Of a stretch of DNA of 64,000 nt, positions 41,164-49,689 are shown in pieces. The stretch is from the NCBI RefSeq assembly GCF_041916735.1, contig NZ_JAYRYY010000016.1; one strand, 5' to 3'. Both the position numbers and the translations under genes were made by a program. The notes under the pieces were generated by a model. That model was not told where the DNA came from and did no database searches. It saw only the letters and a list, made by a program, of their open reading frames with translations. The DNA is from Zoogloea sp016790385 (GTDB taxonomy: Bacteria; Pseudomonadota; Gammaproteobacteria; Burkholderiales; Rhodocyclaceae). Each line of letters begins with the position of its first letter. Position 1 is the first letter of the stretch.

Positions 41164-41892
41164 TCAGGCTGGTGACATGGCAACTTCGCCCAGGGTCGAC
41201 GATTCCGAAGGATCGATCTTCTCGAGCCGGTAGCCGAAGTTGTAGGTCGGGGTCAGGCGGAAACCGTTTTCGGGCCGCAGGTTGAGCTTGCTGCGCACGC
41301 GGCTGATGTGCGTATCCACCGTGCGTGTCGCCAGATCGGGGTTCCGACCCCACACCGCCTCAAGCAGATGGCCCCGCGACAGCAGGCGCCCCAGGTTGCG
41401 GAACAGGAAGGCGGCCAGCTCGAATTCCTTGTCGGTCATCTCTACCGCCACGCCGTCGATGGTCAGCACCTTCTTGACCAGATCGAAATGGTAGGGCGCG
41501 ACCGTGAGCGTCTGGTGGGTGTTGCGCGGTTGCGCCCGGCGCAGCACGGCTTCGATCCGGGACAGCAGTTCAATGCGACGGGGCGGTTTGATGAGGTAAT
41601 CATCCGCGCCGGCACTGAAAGCGTTGGCAATGTCCTCTTCCGCATCCCGGGAGGTGATGAAGATCGCCGGGGTGTCATTGCCCCGTTCGACCCGCAGCCA
41701 GCGCAGCACTTGTTCGCCGGTCAGATCGGGAAGCACCCAATCCACCAGGAAGAGGTCAAAACTCTCACGGCTGGCCACCCGCATGAACTCGCGGGCCAGT
41801 CCAAAGCCATGAACGTCGTGCCCGGCGTCCCTCAGCCAGCCGGTCAGTACTTCCATCTGGGCCGGGTCGTCTTCGAGAATAGCTAATCGCAC
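41164..41892 (-). CDS. OmpR/PhoB-type response regulator
   Basis: A 242-residue regulator. Receiver: RLAILEDDPAQMEV, phosphorylated Asp in FLVDWVLPDLTG, ITSRD, and Lys in LIKPPRR. The C-terminal winged helix shows TDKEFELAAFLFRNLGRLLSR and TRTVDTHISRVRSKL. It is followed 82 bp upstream by a metallo-hydrolase gene on the same strand. The nearby CHASE2 kinase at 36.6-38.9 kb lacks its own adjacent regulator, so this is the probable partner, though mscL stands between. Confidence 0.9.
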   Translation of the reverse strand: MRLAILEDDPAQMEVLTGWLRDAGHDVHGFGLAREFMRVASRESFDLFLVDWVLPDLTGEQVLRWLRVERGNDTPAIFITSRDAEEDIANAFSAGADDYLIKPPRRIELLSRIEAVLRRAQPRNTHQTLTVAPYHFDLVKKVLTIDGVAVEMTDKEFELAAFLFRNLGRLLSRGHLLEAVWGRNPDLATRTVDTHISRVRSKLNLRPENGFRLTPTYNFGYRLEKIDPSESSTLGEVAMSPA

Positions 41893-41974
41893 GCTGGTTC
41901 ACCTTTATCGAGAAATTGAAGCACACCACGCGGTATTGAGTCGCCAGGATCGGCGCAATACCGCAATGGCTCAT

Positions 41975-42616
41975 TTACGCGTAATCACCCACATACGGAT
42001 TGCTTTCCCGCTCTTCGCCGAAATCCGACATCGGCCCGTGACCGGGAATGAAACTCACATCGTTGCCCAGGGGCCACAACTTCTGACGGATCGAATTGAT
42101 CAGATCCTTGTGGTTGCCCCGCGGAAAATCGGTTCGTCCGATCGACCCGGCAAATAACACATCGCCCACCACCGCCAGCCTTGCGGAATCACTGAAGAAC
42201 ACCACGTGTCCCGGCGTGTGGCCGGGGCAATGGATGACCGACAGGCTTTCCGCACCCACGTTAACCGTGTCACCGTCCGACAGCCATCGATCCGGCGTGA
42301 ACGCTTCGACATGCGGAAAGCCAAACATCTTGCTCTGCTTGGGCAGATCGTCAATCCAGAACGCGTCGCCCCGCTCCGGCCCCTCGACGGGAACGCCCAG
42401 CTGTCGGGCAAGGCCCGCCGTACCGCCCGCATGATCGATGTGGCCATGGGTCAGCAGGATCAGGCTGATCTGCACGCCAAGGGATTCCGCCGCCTTGAGG
42501 ATCCGTTCCGGGTTGCCACCCGGGTCAACCACCGCGGCCTTTCGGGTCTGGTCGCACCACAGGATCGAACAGTTTTGTTCAAAGGGGGTGACGGGAACGA
42601 TCTGGTATCTGAGCAT
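41975..42616 (-). CDS. MBL-fold metallo-hydrolase (glyoxalase II-like)
   Basis: A 213-residue single-domain metallo-beta-lactamase-fold hydrolase. The metal motif is LLTHGHIDHAGGTAGLA. Later ligands are the His in HCPGHTPGHVVFFSD, the Asp in VVGDVLFAGSIGRTD and the final His in FIPGHGPM. It belongs to the widespread YcbL/glyoxalase II-like branch, which hydrolyses thioesters such as S-lactoylglutathione, but the substrate is not established. The start at 42616 (MLRYQIVPVTPFEQNC) is family-typical. Confidence 0.88.
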   Translation of the reverse strand: MLRYQIVPVTPFEQNCSILWCDQTRKAAVVDPGGNPERILKAAESLGVQISLILLTHGHIDHAGGTAGLARQLGVPVEGPERGDAFWIDDLPKQSKMFGFPHVEAFTPDRWLSDGDTVNVGAESLSVIHCPGHTPGHVVFFSDSARLAVVGDVLFAGSIGRTDFPRGNHKDLINSIRQKLWPLGNDVSFIPGHGPMSDFGEERESNPYVGDYA

Positions 42617-42980
42617 GATTCAAAATTGCCTGCCAACGGGGCAGGGATCATTAAAGAGACTACTTACGCTTCAGCCGCCGTTTTTTCAAGGCCGCCGTGA
42701 AGTCTCCGCATTCCGTAAAGTTTATCACGCTCAAATTGGGGAGCCATTAACCCTGTCGCCCCCCCCAGGCCCGAATGGGCTTGCCGACACGCTTGTTTTC
42801 ACACTGCATTTCATCGCGCTTATCCAATTGTCAAAATTGAATGCCAATAGGATTGACGGACTTTTCGACCCATTTGGGGAATGTCGTGTCTTGCTGTGCC
42901 ATGCGACCGCTCGCGCCAGGAGGGCGAATGTCACCGTAGTGCAACGGGGATGGCACGACGCGCGCCCTGGAGGGCGGGCG
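42617..42980. other. Intergenic region without a visible gene
   Basis: A 364-bp gap between two minus-strand genes. All open frames through it are short or read like shadows. It has an AT-rich core near 42830-42860 that may hold the promoter of the metallo-hydrolase, and a small hairpin (GCCCT/AGGGC) at 42964-42975 just after the end of the 42981-43604 gene. Two similar GGAGGGCG segments near 42920 and 42969 look like a weak direct repeat. Confidence 0.5.
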
Positions 42981-43604
42981 TCAGCGCGGGAATGGGCGGG
43001 GTTCGGTGAGCGCGATGTAGCGGCTGCGATCCTGCTCGAAGCGATTGCGGATGGCCTCGATATCGCGTCGCTTGGCTTCCATGATCGAGTTCTGGGCCGC
43101 GAGCTCGCCGTCGGATTCGCGCAGGGATGCCGCCAGGGCGGGCGGCATGGCGCGCTTCTGGAAGAACTCGGCTTCACGTAGCAGCCCGCTGCGTTTCTTG
43201 ATCAGCTGGGCATGGCGGGCTTCGGCCTGGCGAAGCTCCAACTCGACGCTCTCGATGGCCCGGTCGCGCCGGCTGTCGATATCGGCCACGCTGGAGTAGG
43301 TTTCGAGCAGGGACTGGTTGCGCCGCATCTCGGCGCGCTGGCGGGTCATCTCGGCGCGCCGGGCACGTTCCTCGGCTTCACGCTTGGCCAATTGCTCGGG
43401 GGTGAGGGGCGCCTCGACTGTGCGTCGCACCGTGCCCTGGGGGCTCATCTCCCGGTAACTCTTGCCGAAGCACTGGGGCGGCAGCACGTCGCCGCACACC
43501 TGGTGCCCGTTGTCGGTGCAGCAATACACCGTCCCCTTGGAAGCCGACTGGGCATGGGCGAGGGGTACGGCAAGCAGGAGGGAGACAAATGCCAGGCGTC
43601 GCAT
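42981..43604 (-). CDS. Exported coiled-coil protein (DUF4124-like N-terminus)
   Basis: A 207-residue protein. Signal peptide RRLAFVSLLLAVPLAHA, then a Cys-containing segment (GTVYCCTDNGHQVCGDVLPPQC) resembling DUF4124-type domains. A long charged coiled coil rich in Glu/Arg follows (AKREAEERARRAEM...) to near the C-terminus. It probably acts in the periplasm, where paired cysteines could form disulfides. It lies four bases after pyrE on the same strand. Function unknown. Confidence 0.75.
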   Translation of the reverse strand: MRRLAFVSLLLAVPLAHAQSASKGTVYCCTDNGHQVCGDVLPPQCFGKSYREMSPQGTVRRTVEAPLTPEQLAKREAEERARRAEMTRQRAEMRRNQSLLETYSSVADIDSRRDRAIESVELELRQAEARHAQLIKKRSGLLREAEFFQKRAMPPALAASLRESDGELAAQNSIMEAKRRDIEAIRNRFEQDRSRYIALTEPRPFPR

Positions 43605-43608
43605 GGGG

Positions 43609-44256
43609 CTATGTGTCTCCGCTCACACCATAGGTTTCACGGTAACGCTGGACGGCATCAAGGTTTGCCTTGAGCGCGGGGCTGTCGGCCAGATAGCCGA
43701 TCAGATCCTTCAGGCTCGCCACCGCCAGTACGGGAATGCCGTAGGCGTCACGCACCTCCTGAACGGCCGACAGGCTGCCCGTGCCCCGTTCCATGCGGTC
43801 GAGGGCGATGACGACGGCCGACGGCGTGGCACCATGGGCGCGGATGATCTCGACGGATTCGCGCACTGATGTTCCGGCGGAAATCACATCATCAAGGATG
43901 GCCACGCGACCCTGAAGCGGCGCACCGACCAGGGTGCCACCCTCGCCGTGGTCCTTGGCTTCCTTGCGGTTGAAGCAGAAAGGCAGATTGTGCCCGTGCT
44001 CGGCGAGGCGCATGGCCGTGCCGGCCACCAGAGGAATCCCCTTGTAGGCGGGCCCGAAGAGCATGTCGCAGGGCAGGCTCGCTGACAGCAGGGTGCGGGC
44101 GTAGAAATCGCAGAGCGCACCAAAGGACGCGCCGTCGTTGAAGAGGCCCGCATTGAAGAAGTAGGGGGACAGGCGACCTGCCTTGGTCACGAACTCCCCA
44201 AACCTCAAAACCCCCTTTTCGCAGGAGAGGGCAATGAAATCACGGCTAAAATCCAC
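43609..44256 (-). CDS. pyrE: Orotate phosphoribosyltransferase
   Basis: Catalyses orotate plus PRPP to orotidine 5'-phosphate in pyrimidine synthesis. Family landmarks are GVLRFGEFVTKAGRLSPYFFNAG, FGPAYKGIPL, the flexible catalytic loop NRKEAKDHGEGG, and the PRPP motif VAILDDVISAGTSVRESV. I chose GTG 44256 because it matches the family N-terminus (MDFSRDFIALS) and GGGAG lies just upstream, giving 215 residues. A TTG at 44271 is in frame but has no ribosome site. It is divergent from xth, with 38 bp between starts. Confidence 0.95.
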   Translation of the reverse strand: MDFSRDFIALSCEKGVLRFGEFVTKAGRLSPYFFNAGLFNDGASFGALCDFYARTLLSASLPCDMLFGPAYKGIPLVAGTAMRLAEHGHNLPFCFNRKEAKDHGEGGTLVGAPLQGRVAILDDVISAGTSVRESVEIIRAHGATPSAVVIALDRMERGTGSLSAVQEVRDAYGIPVLAVASLKDLIGYLADSPALKANLDAVQRYRETYGVSGDT

Positions 44257-44294
44257 GATGCTCCCAGCCAAAAAATCGGACCATATTTCTTAAA

Positions 44295-45083
44295 ATGTTA
44301 CGCGTCGTTTCCGCCAACCTCAACGGCATCCGTTCCGCAAACGTGAAGGGTTTCCTCAACTGGCTCAACAAGCAGGATGCCGATGTAGTGTGCGTCCAGG
44401 AGTTGAAGGCCCAGATCGATGATCTTTCACCGGAGATGCGTAAGCCCGGTGTATACACCGGATACTTCCATTGTGCGGTGAAGAAGGGCTACAGCGGGGT
44501 GGGAATTTACTGCCGTCGCCCCCCCGATCGCGTCATCGAAGGCTTGGGAAATGAGGAGTTTGACGCCGAAGGCCGTTATCTTCAGCTCGATTTCGGGTCT
44601 CTGTCGGTTGTATCGCTCTACCTCCCTTCCGGTTCCAGCTCCGAGGAGCGCCAGACAGCAAAGTTCCGCTTCATGGATCTCTTTCTGCCGCACATGGCCG
44701 CGCTGCGCGAGAGCGGCCGTGAGGTGATCATTTGCGGCGACTGGAATATCGCCCATCAGGCCATTGATCTCAAGAATTGGCGTTCGAATCAGAAAAACTC
44801 CGGTTTCCTGCCCGAAGAGCGGGCCTGGTTTGGCCGCCTGTTGGCCGAGCAGGGCTGGGTGGACACCTACCGCAGCCTTCACCCGGATGCGACCGATGCC
44901 TGCTACACGTGGTGGTCAAACCGCGGTCAGGCCTGGGCCAAGAACGTGGGCTGGCGCCTCGACTACCAGCTCGCCACGCCCGGTGTGGGCGCCCTGGCCC
45001 ATACCGCCACGGTGTACAAGGACGAGCGTTTCAGCGATCACGCGCCCCTCACCGTCGACTACGCCCATCCTTTTGGCGCCTGA
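44295..45083 (+). CDS. xth: Exodeoxyribonuclease III
   Basis: A base-excision-repair AP endonuclease and 3'-5' exonuclease of 262 residues. The catalytic residues of the exonuclease/endonuclease/phosphatase fold are visible: VSANLNGIRSA, CVQELKAQ with the metal-binding Glu, GYSGVGIYCRR, ICGDWNIAH, and the C-terminal FSDHAPLTVDY with the catalytic His. It is divergent from pyrE and shares its promoter region. Confidence 0.95.
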   Translation: MLRVVSANLNGIRSANVKGFLNWLNKQDADVVCVQELKAQIDDLSPEMRKPGVYTGYFHCAVKKGYSGVGIYCRRPPDRVIEGLGNEEFDAEGRYLQLDFGSLSVVSLYLPSGSSSEERQTAKFRFMDLFLPHMAALRESGREVIICGDWNIAHQAIDLKNWRSNQKNSGFLPEERAWFGRLLAEQGWVDTYRSLHPDATDACYTWWSNRGQAWAKNVGWRLDYQLATPGVGALAHTATVYKDERFSDHAPLTVDYAHPFGA

Positions 45084-45188
45084 CGGCGGCCGGGGCCTGG
45101 TGCAAATGCCGCGATCGGCCCGGGCACCCGCTGCGGCGCGGCGGGTTGATCGCTTTACGCCCTGTTCGCCCAAGACTTCATCCTGTCC

Positions 45189-45815
45189 ATGTCTGCTCAC
45201 ACACGTCTTGCACGAATTGCCTTTCTCGCCGGGGTTCTCGGCGCGTCGATGAGTCCGGCGCGGGCCGACAGTCCGGCCGCGCCGGATGGCCAGTTCCGCC
45301 TTGGCATCGAGTACGAATACGAGAAGGCCGCCGATGGCCGTCAACGCACCGATGCCGTAACGCTGATCCCCGGCATCCGCTGGCGTTCGGGCTGGCTCAC
45401 CATGACCGAACTGCTCATTGAAACCGAACAGGAGCGCGAGAGCGGGCGCGTGACCGAACGGACTGGCAAGCTCGGTATCCGCCTGCGCAAGGACTTTGCC
45501 CTGGGCGAGCACGCCCGCCTTGTGCTGCGCGGTCTGCTGGGCCGGGCCTGCTGCGGGGGCGAGGCGTATTCCTATGCCTACCTGGAGCCCAGCCTCAAGT
45601 ATGCCTTTGAGGATGTGGAGATGATGGTGGGTTTTCGGGCCGTGCGTGCGATCGACGGCACCCAGGGCCATGACTTCAACAAGTTCCGCATCGGCCCCAG
45701 CTTTGACCTGGGCAAGGCCTCCGAGATCGAGTTCCGCTTTGTGCGCAGCTGGGAGGCGGCCACCGGCCGCCACGACAGTGACGCCTACATCGTGGAGTTC
45801 GTGCGCAAGTTTTGA
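45189..45815 (+). CDS. Putative outer-membrane beta-barrel protein
   Basis: A 208-residue exported protein. The signal peptide ends near MSPARA. The mature chain has alternating hydrophobic/polar strands (FRLGIEYEYEKA, LTMTELLIETEQ, GKLGIRLRKDF) and ends with VEFVRKF, an aromatic C-terminus typical of BamA-dependent outer membrane proteins. No family name is recognised. It stands alone downstream of xth after 105 bp. Confidence 0.65.
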   Translation: MSAHTRLARIAFLAGVLGASMSPARADSPAAPDGQFRLGIEYEYEKAADGRQRTDAVTLIPGIRWRSGWLTMTELLIETEQERESGRVTERTGKLGIRLRKDFALGEHARLVLRGLLGRACCGGEAYSYAYLEPSLKYAFEDVEMMVGFRAVRAIDGTQGHDFNKFRIGPSFDLGKASEIEFRFVRSWEAATGRHDSDAYIVEFVRKF

Positions 45816-45831
45816 GGCACGCGCAAAGACT

Positions 45832-46305
45832 TTACAGCGGCAGGGCTGACGACGACTTCACCTCCCGCAGGGACACGCTGGACTGGATCGCGGCCACGCC
45901 GGGCAGGGTACGCAACTGCTTGCGGACAAAGGCCCCGTAGGCATCCAGATCCGCCGCGATGATGTGCAGCAGGTAATCACAACTGCCCGTCACATTGTGG
46001 CAGGACAGGATCTCCGGCAGGTTTGCCACCTGCTCCTCAAAGCGCAGGGGCGTCTCTCCGGCATGGTTGCCAAGGGTGACCTGGGCAAAGGCCACCACGC
46101 CAAAGCCAAGCTTGCGGCGGTTGAGGCGCGCCTGATAGCCATCGATAAAGCCCTCGGCCTCCAGCCGTTTCAGGCGGCGCCAGCAGGGCGTTTCGCTGAG
46201 GGCCAGCTTCTCGGCCAGCCGGGCGTTGGACACGCGCCCGTCTGCCTGCAACTCGGCCAGAATGCGGCGGTCGGTCTCGTCCAGGGTGTGAATGGGGGGT
46301 GTCAT
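45832..46305 (-). CDS. Lrp/AsnC family transcriptional regulator
   Basis: A 157-residue regulator. An N-terminal winged helix (LDETDRRILAELQADGRVSNARLAEKLALSETPCWRRLKRLE) is followed by a RAM/ACT ligand-binding domain (LPEILSCHNVTGSCDYLLHIIAADLDAY). The ATG at 46305 matches the family length; the frame is open further upstream but not Lrp-like. It is divergent from a LysE-type exporter gene 128 bp away, the usual arrangement when an Lrp protein controls amino-acid export. Confidence 0.92.
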   Translation of the reverse strand: MTPPIHTLDETDRRILAELQADGRVSNARLAEKLALSETPCWRRLKRLEAEGFIDGYQARLNRRKLGFGVVAFAQVTLGNHAGETPLRFEEQVANLPEILSCHNVTGSCDYLLHIIAADLDAYGAFVRKQLRTLPGVAAIQSSVSLREVKSSSALPL

Positions 46306-46433
46306 GCGCGAATCCCTATTTATTGGTAAGAATCCACTCGATTTTAGCCATTCACGGACAGAAAAAAGCAATAAGCCCGCGGCCTCGCCGGGAGATGATG
46401 TTTTCCCTCTGCGTATCCGGGGCGCGATCTGCC

Positions 46434-47057
46434 ATGTTCCATGTGTCCGACCTCTCCGTCTTCGTGGCGGCCCTGGTGGCCGTCTATCTCGTTCCCGGCC
46501 CCGACATGGCCCTGGTGGTAAGCACATCGGCCCTGCGCGGCCTGCATGGCGGCCTGATGGTGGCTGCCGGCCTCGCCGCCGCCCGGGCCCTGCATGTCAC
46601 CCTGGCCGCCCTTGGCCTCGCCGCCCTGTTCCATACCCACCCCCTGTTGTTTGACGGCGTGCGCTGGCTGGGGGCGGCCTACCTGGCGTGGCTCGCCTGG
46701 AAGGTGCTCGGCGTTGGCGGGCCAGGCGGCGGTGGCGAGGTGGGTGCTGCCCTGGGGGGCCTGGCCGCCCTGCGACGGGGTTTTCTGACCAATCTGCTCA
46801 ATCCCAAGGCGTTGATGTTCTGCGCACTGCTCCTGCCGCAATTCGTGTCGCCCGGGCAAGGCATGGCGGGGCAATATCTTGTGCTGGGCAGCCTCCTTGT
46901 CGGGATCGGTGCCCTGTTCGACGGGGCCTACGCGCTGGCCGCGTCCAGCCTCAAGCGGCGTTTCTCCACTACGGGCGCAACCCGTAGGCTGTCGCGAATC
47001 GTGCTCTCAAGCCTGTTCGGGATGGCGGCCGTGCGCCTGGTATTGAATGAGCGCTGA
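46434..47057 (+). CDS. LysE/RhtB family amino-acid exporter
   Basis: A 207-residue membrane protein with about six hydrophobic segments. The family motif is present at the N-terminus (VAALVAVYLVPGPDMALVV), as well as GFLTNLLNPKALMFCALLLPQF. The chosen start is ATG 46434 because upstream in-frame Mets at 46395/46398 give a Cys/Arg-rich extension unlike the family. Its divergent Lrp-type neighbour probably senses the exported amino acid. Confidence 0.88.
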   Translation: MFHVSDLSVFVAALVAVYLVPGPDMALVVSTSALRGLHGGLMVAAGLAAARALHVTLAALGLAALFHTHPLLFDGVRWLGAAYLAWLAWKVLGVGGPGGGGEVGAALGGLAALRRGFLTNLLNPKALMFCALLLPQFVSPGQGMAGQYLVLGSLLVGIGALFDGAYALAASSLKRRFSTTGATRRLSRIVLSSLFGMAAVRLVLNER

Positions 47058-47110
47058 CCCGCGTCTGCCCGAGCGTGACGGACCGCGCCGCCCGAGCTAG
47101 GCTTTCGCCC

Positions 47111-47782
47111 ATGATCCCCTCCGCCACCACCCAGCTGCTGCTGTGCCTCTCGCCCGACTGGAGTGCCCCGTCCGGGCACTTGCAGCGTTTTGAACGGGCT
47201 GCCTTCGACGCCTGGCAGCCCGTTGGCGCGGAGATACCCGTTGCCCTGGGGCGCAATGGCATGGCCTGGGGGCGGGGCCTGCATCCCCCCACCGGCGGGC
47301 TTGAAAAATGCGAGGGCGACGGCCGTGCGCCAGCGGGCGTGTTCGCCATCACCGCCCTGTTTGGCTACGCCGACGCAAGCGCGCTGCCGACGTCGCCGCG
47401 CCTGCCCTACCACCGCGCCCAGCCGGATTTGAAGTGTGTGGATGACCCGGCCTCGGCCCACTACAACTGCCTCGTCGATGGCTTGGCGCAGCCCCGGGAT
47501 TGGGCCTCGTGGGAAGACATGCTGCGCCAGGACGGGCGCTACGCACTCGGTGCCGTCGTCGCCCACAACAGCAAACCGCCGGTGCCGGGCGCCGGCTCGT
47601 GCATCTTCCTGCACGTGTGGGAATCGCCCGCCACGCCCACCGCTGGCTGCACCGCCATGGCCCTTCCCCACATGCGTGACATTGCCCTGTGGCTCGACGG
47701 CGCCTGGGCGCCGCTGCTGGTGCAGTTGCCCGAGGCCGAGTTCGCCCGCCGCCAAGCCGAGTGGGGCCTGCCCCGGCGGTGA
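47111..47782 (+). CDS. L,D-transpeptidase (YkuD) family protein
   Basis: A 223-residue protein with a YkuD-like catalytic region. The conserved GSCIFLHVWESP and PTAGCTAM segments hold the active His and Cys of L,D-transpeptidases, which cross-link or anchor proteins to peptidoglycan. A clear signal peptide is not visible at the N-terminus (MIPSATTQLLLCLSPDW), which is unusual. GGDGRAPAGVF is another family feature. The ATG at 47111 is preferred; 47075 would add a non-family stretch. It stands between a LysE-type gene and a SpmAB fusion. Confidence 0.8.
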   Translation: MIPSATTQLLLCLSPDWSAPSGHLQRFERAAFDAWQPVGAEIPVALGRNGMAWGRGLHPPTGGLEKCEGDGRAPAGVFAITALFGYADASALPTSPRLPYHRAQPDLKCVDDPASAHYNCLVDGLAQPRDWASWEDMLRQDGRYALGAVVAHNSKPPVPGAGSCIFLHVWESPATPTAGCTAMALPHMRDIALWLDGAWAPLLVQLPEAEFARRQAEWGLPRR

Positions 47783-47864
47783 CACCCGCCGGCCGCGCCG
47801 ATAGACTTCCAGCCTTTCCATCCTTTCCGGTCGGCCTCGCACGGCGGCTGACCCCACCCGCATC

Positions 47865-49115
47865 GTGCTCAACCGGATCTGGGTTGCCCTTGTTCTCGTC
47901 GGCTTTTCCGCCGCCCTGGTCCAGACCCTCCAGGGCGACCTGGAGATCTTCTCGCGCCTGCTCACCGGCCTCTTCGACACCGCCAAGACCGGTTTCGACA
48001 TCGCCATCGGCCTGGTGGGGGTGATGAGCCTGTGGCTGGGCATCATGAAGATCGGCGAGCGGGGCGGGCTGATCCAGCTCTTCGGGCGGCTGGTGGCGCC
48101 CTTCTTCCGGCGCGTCTTCCCCGACATTCCCCCTGGCCATCCTGCCAGCGGCAGCATCGTCATGAACGTCAGCGCCAACATGCTTGGGCTGGACAACGCC
48201 GCCACCCCGCTGGGCCTGAAGGCCATGCGCGAACTTCAGGAGATCAACCCCACCAAGGACACCGCCAGCAACCCGATGATCATGTTTCTGGTGCTCAACA
48301 CCGCGGGCATCACCCTGATCCCCACCTCGGTCATCGCCATCCGCCAGAGCATGGCCCTCCAGCAGGGGCTCGCCGGCTTCAACGCCGCCGACATCTTCCT
48401 GCCCACCCTGCTGAGCACCTTCATCTCCTTCTGCGCCGGGCTGATTGCTGTGGCCACCTGGCAGCGCATCAACCTGCTGTCTGCCCCGGTGCTGGGCTTC
48501 ATGGGCGGCTTCGGCCTGCTCATGGGCGGGCTGTACGCCTGGCTCGCTCCGCTGCCGCCGGCCGAGATGGCGCAGATGATCGGCCTGCTCGGCAGCGGCA
48601 TCATCGTCTCCCTCATCGCCCTCTTCGTCGGCGTCGCCGCCTGGCGCGGCGTGGATGTGTACGAGAGCTTCGTGGAGGGTGCCAAGGAAGGCTTCGGCGT
48701 TGCCGTGCAGATCATCCCCTACCTGATCGCCATGCTCGCCGCTATCTCCCTCTTCCGCAGCAGCGGCTGCATGGACTACCTGGTGGGTGGCATCGGCAGT
48801 GTCGTCGTGGCCCTGGGCATGAACGCCGACTTCGTCCCGGCCCTGCCCGTGGGGCTGATGAAGACCCTCAGCGGCAGCGGCGCCCGCGGCCTGATGGTGG
48901 ACGTGATGAGCACCTACGGCGTTGACTCCTTCCAGGGCCGCCTCGCCGCCATCATCCAGGGCTCCACCGAGACGACCTTCTACGTGCTGGCGGTGTACTT
49001 CGGCAGCGTCAACATCACCAAAACGCGCTACGCCGTGGCCTGCGGCCTGATCGCCGACGCGGTGGGGCTGGTGGGGGCGATTGGGGTGGGCTACCTGTTC
49101 TATTACCGGGGTTGA
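47865..49115 (+). CDS. Fused SpmA-SpmB (spore maturation/nucleoside-gate) membrane protein
   Basis: A 416-residue polytopic protein with about ten hydrophobic segments. The N-terminal half resembles SpmA (GLVGVMSLWLGIMKIGERGG, GLDNAATPLGLKAM). The C-terminal half resembles SpmB (IPYLIAMLAAISLFRSSG, STYGVDSFQGRLAAIIQGST). Both belong to the Gate domain family, related to nucleoside transporters and the FeoB gate. Spore formers carry them as two genes; fused forms in non-sporulating Gram-negatives are known but of unclear role. The start is GTG 47865. Confidence 0.85.
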   Translation: MLNRIWVALVLVGFSAALVQTLQGDLEIFSRLLTGLFDTAKTGFDIAIGLVGVMSLWLGIMKIGERGGLIQLFGRLVAPFFRRVFPDIPPGHPASGSIVMNVSANMLGLDNAATPLGLKAMRELQEINPTKDTASNPMIMFLVLNTAGITLIPTSVIAIRQSMALQQGLAGFNAADIFLPTLLSTFISFCAGLIAVATWQRINLLSAPVLGFMGGFGLLMGGLYAWLAPLPPAEMAQMIGLLGSGIIVSLIALFVGVAAWRGVDVYESFVEGAKEGFGVAVQIIPYLIAMLAAISLFRSSGCMDYLVGGIGSVVVALGMNADFVPALPVGLMKTLSGSGARGLMVDVMSTYGVDSFQGRLAAIIQGSTETTFYVLAVYFGSVNITKTRYAVACGLIADAVGLVGAIGVGYLFYYRG

Positions 49116-49127
49116 GAGGGCAGGCCG

Positions 49128-49412
49128 CTACCTCCCCAGCCTCGCATAGCAGCCCTCGCGAAACGCCCGCGCAGCGGATTGCCGATCACAATCCGCCCGG
49201 CTCGCCGCGCCGGACTCCAGCGCCCAGTTCTCCCCGGCCACCATCTGGAAAAGCTGGTAACAGAAAACATCCGCCGCCACCGCCAGGGGCACGAAGATCA
49301 GCATGTCCGAAACCCCGAAGCTGCGCCCCCGAAAGCGGAAATACGCCGCCACCGCGCTGATCACGCTGATCAGCAGGAGGATGATTTCGATGACTTCGTC
49401 GAGGGCTTCCAT
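49128..49412 (-). CDS. Small membrane protein of unknown function
   Basis: A 94-residue protein with two hydrophobic segments (EIILLLISVISAVAAYF and MLIFVPLAVAADVFCYQLF) and a cysteine-containing C-terminus (CDRQSAARAFREGCYARLG). It is convergent with the SpmAB fusion. No family is recognised. The stretch from 49413 to 49689 upstream holds no convincing gene. Confidence 0.55.
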   Translation of the reverse strand: MEALDEVIEIILLLISVISAVAAYFRFRGRSFGVSDMLIFVPLAVAADVFCYQLFQMVAGENWALESGAASRADCDRQSAARAFREGCYARLGR

Positions 49413-49689
49413 GGGGGGCGGGATTGGTGGTGGGTTGGGTGAGTAGCCGGAGGGTGTGCTTGGGGTGGTGGTGGGGCGGTTGTTCGGCCGGGGCGGCCAT
49501 TGGGCTTCTCCGCCACCGACGGCAGCAATCTTTTGGTCAGCGGTCGTAGCCCCGAAAGCATGGTCGAGTGGCCGCTTGTCAGTTCAGGCTATAGCCGGAT
49601 CTGACCGGTCTTAGACACTCGGAGGGACGGCAAGGAGACGCTGGGAGATCTGGTGACTGCCGCTGCCGATATGGCACCGAAACGCACCC

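Noticed and set aside
42438..43181. 247-residue plus-strand frame across the 42.6-43.0 kb gap
   Set aside because: It is antisense to the flanking genes at both ends and changes character along its length; no ribosome site or family motif.
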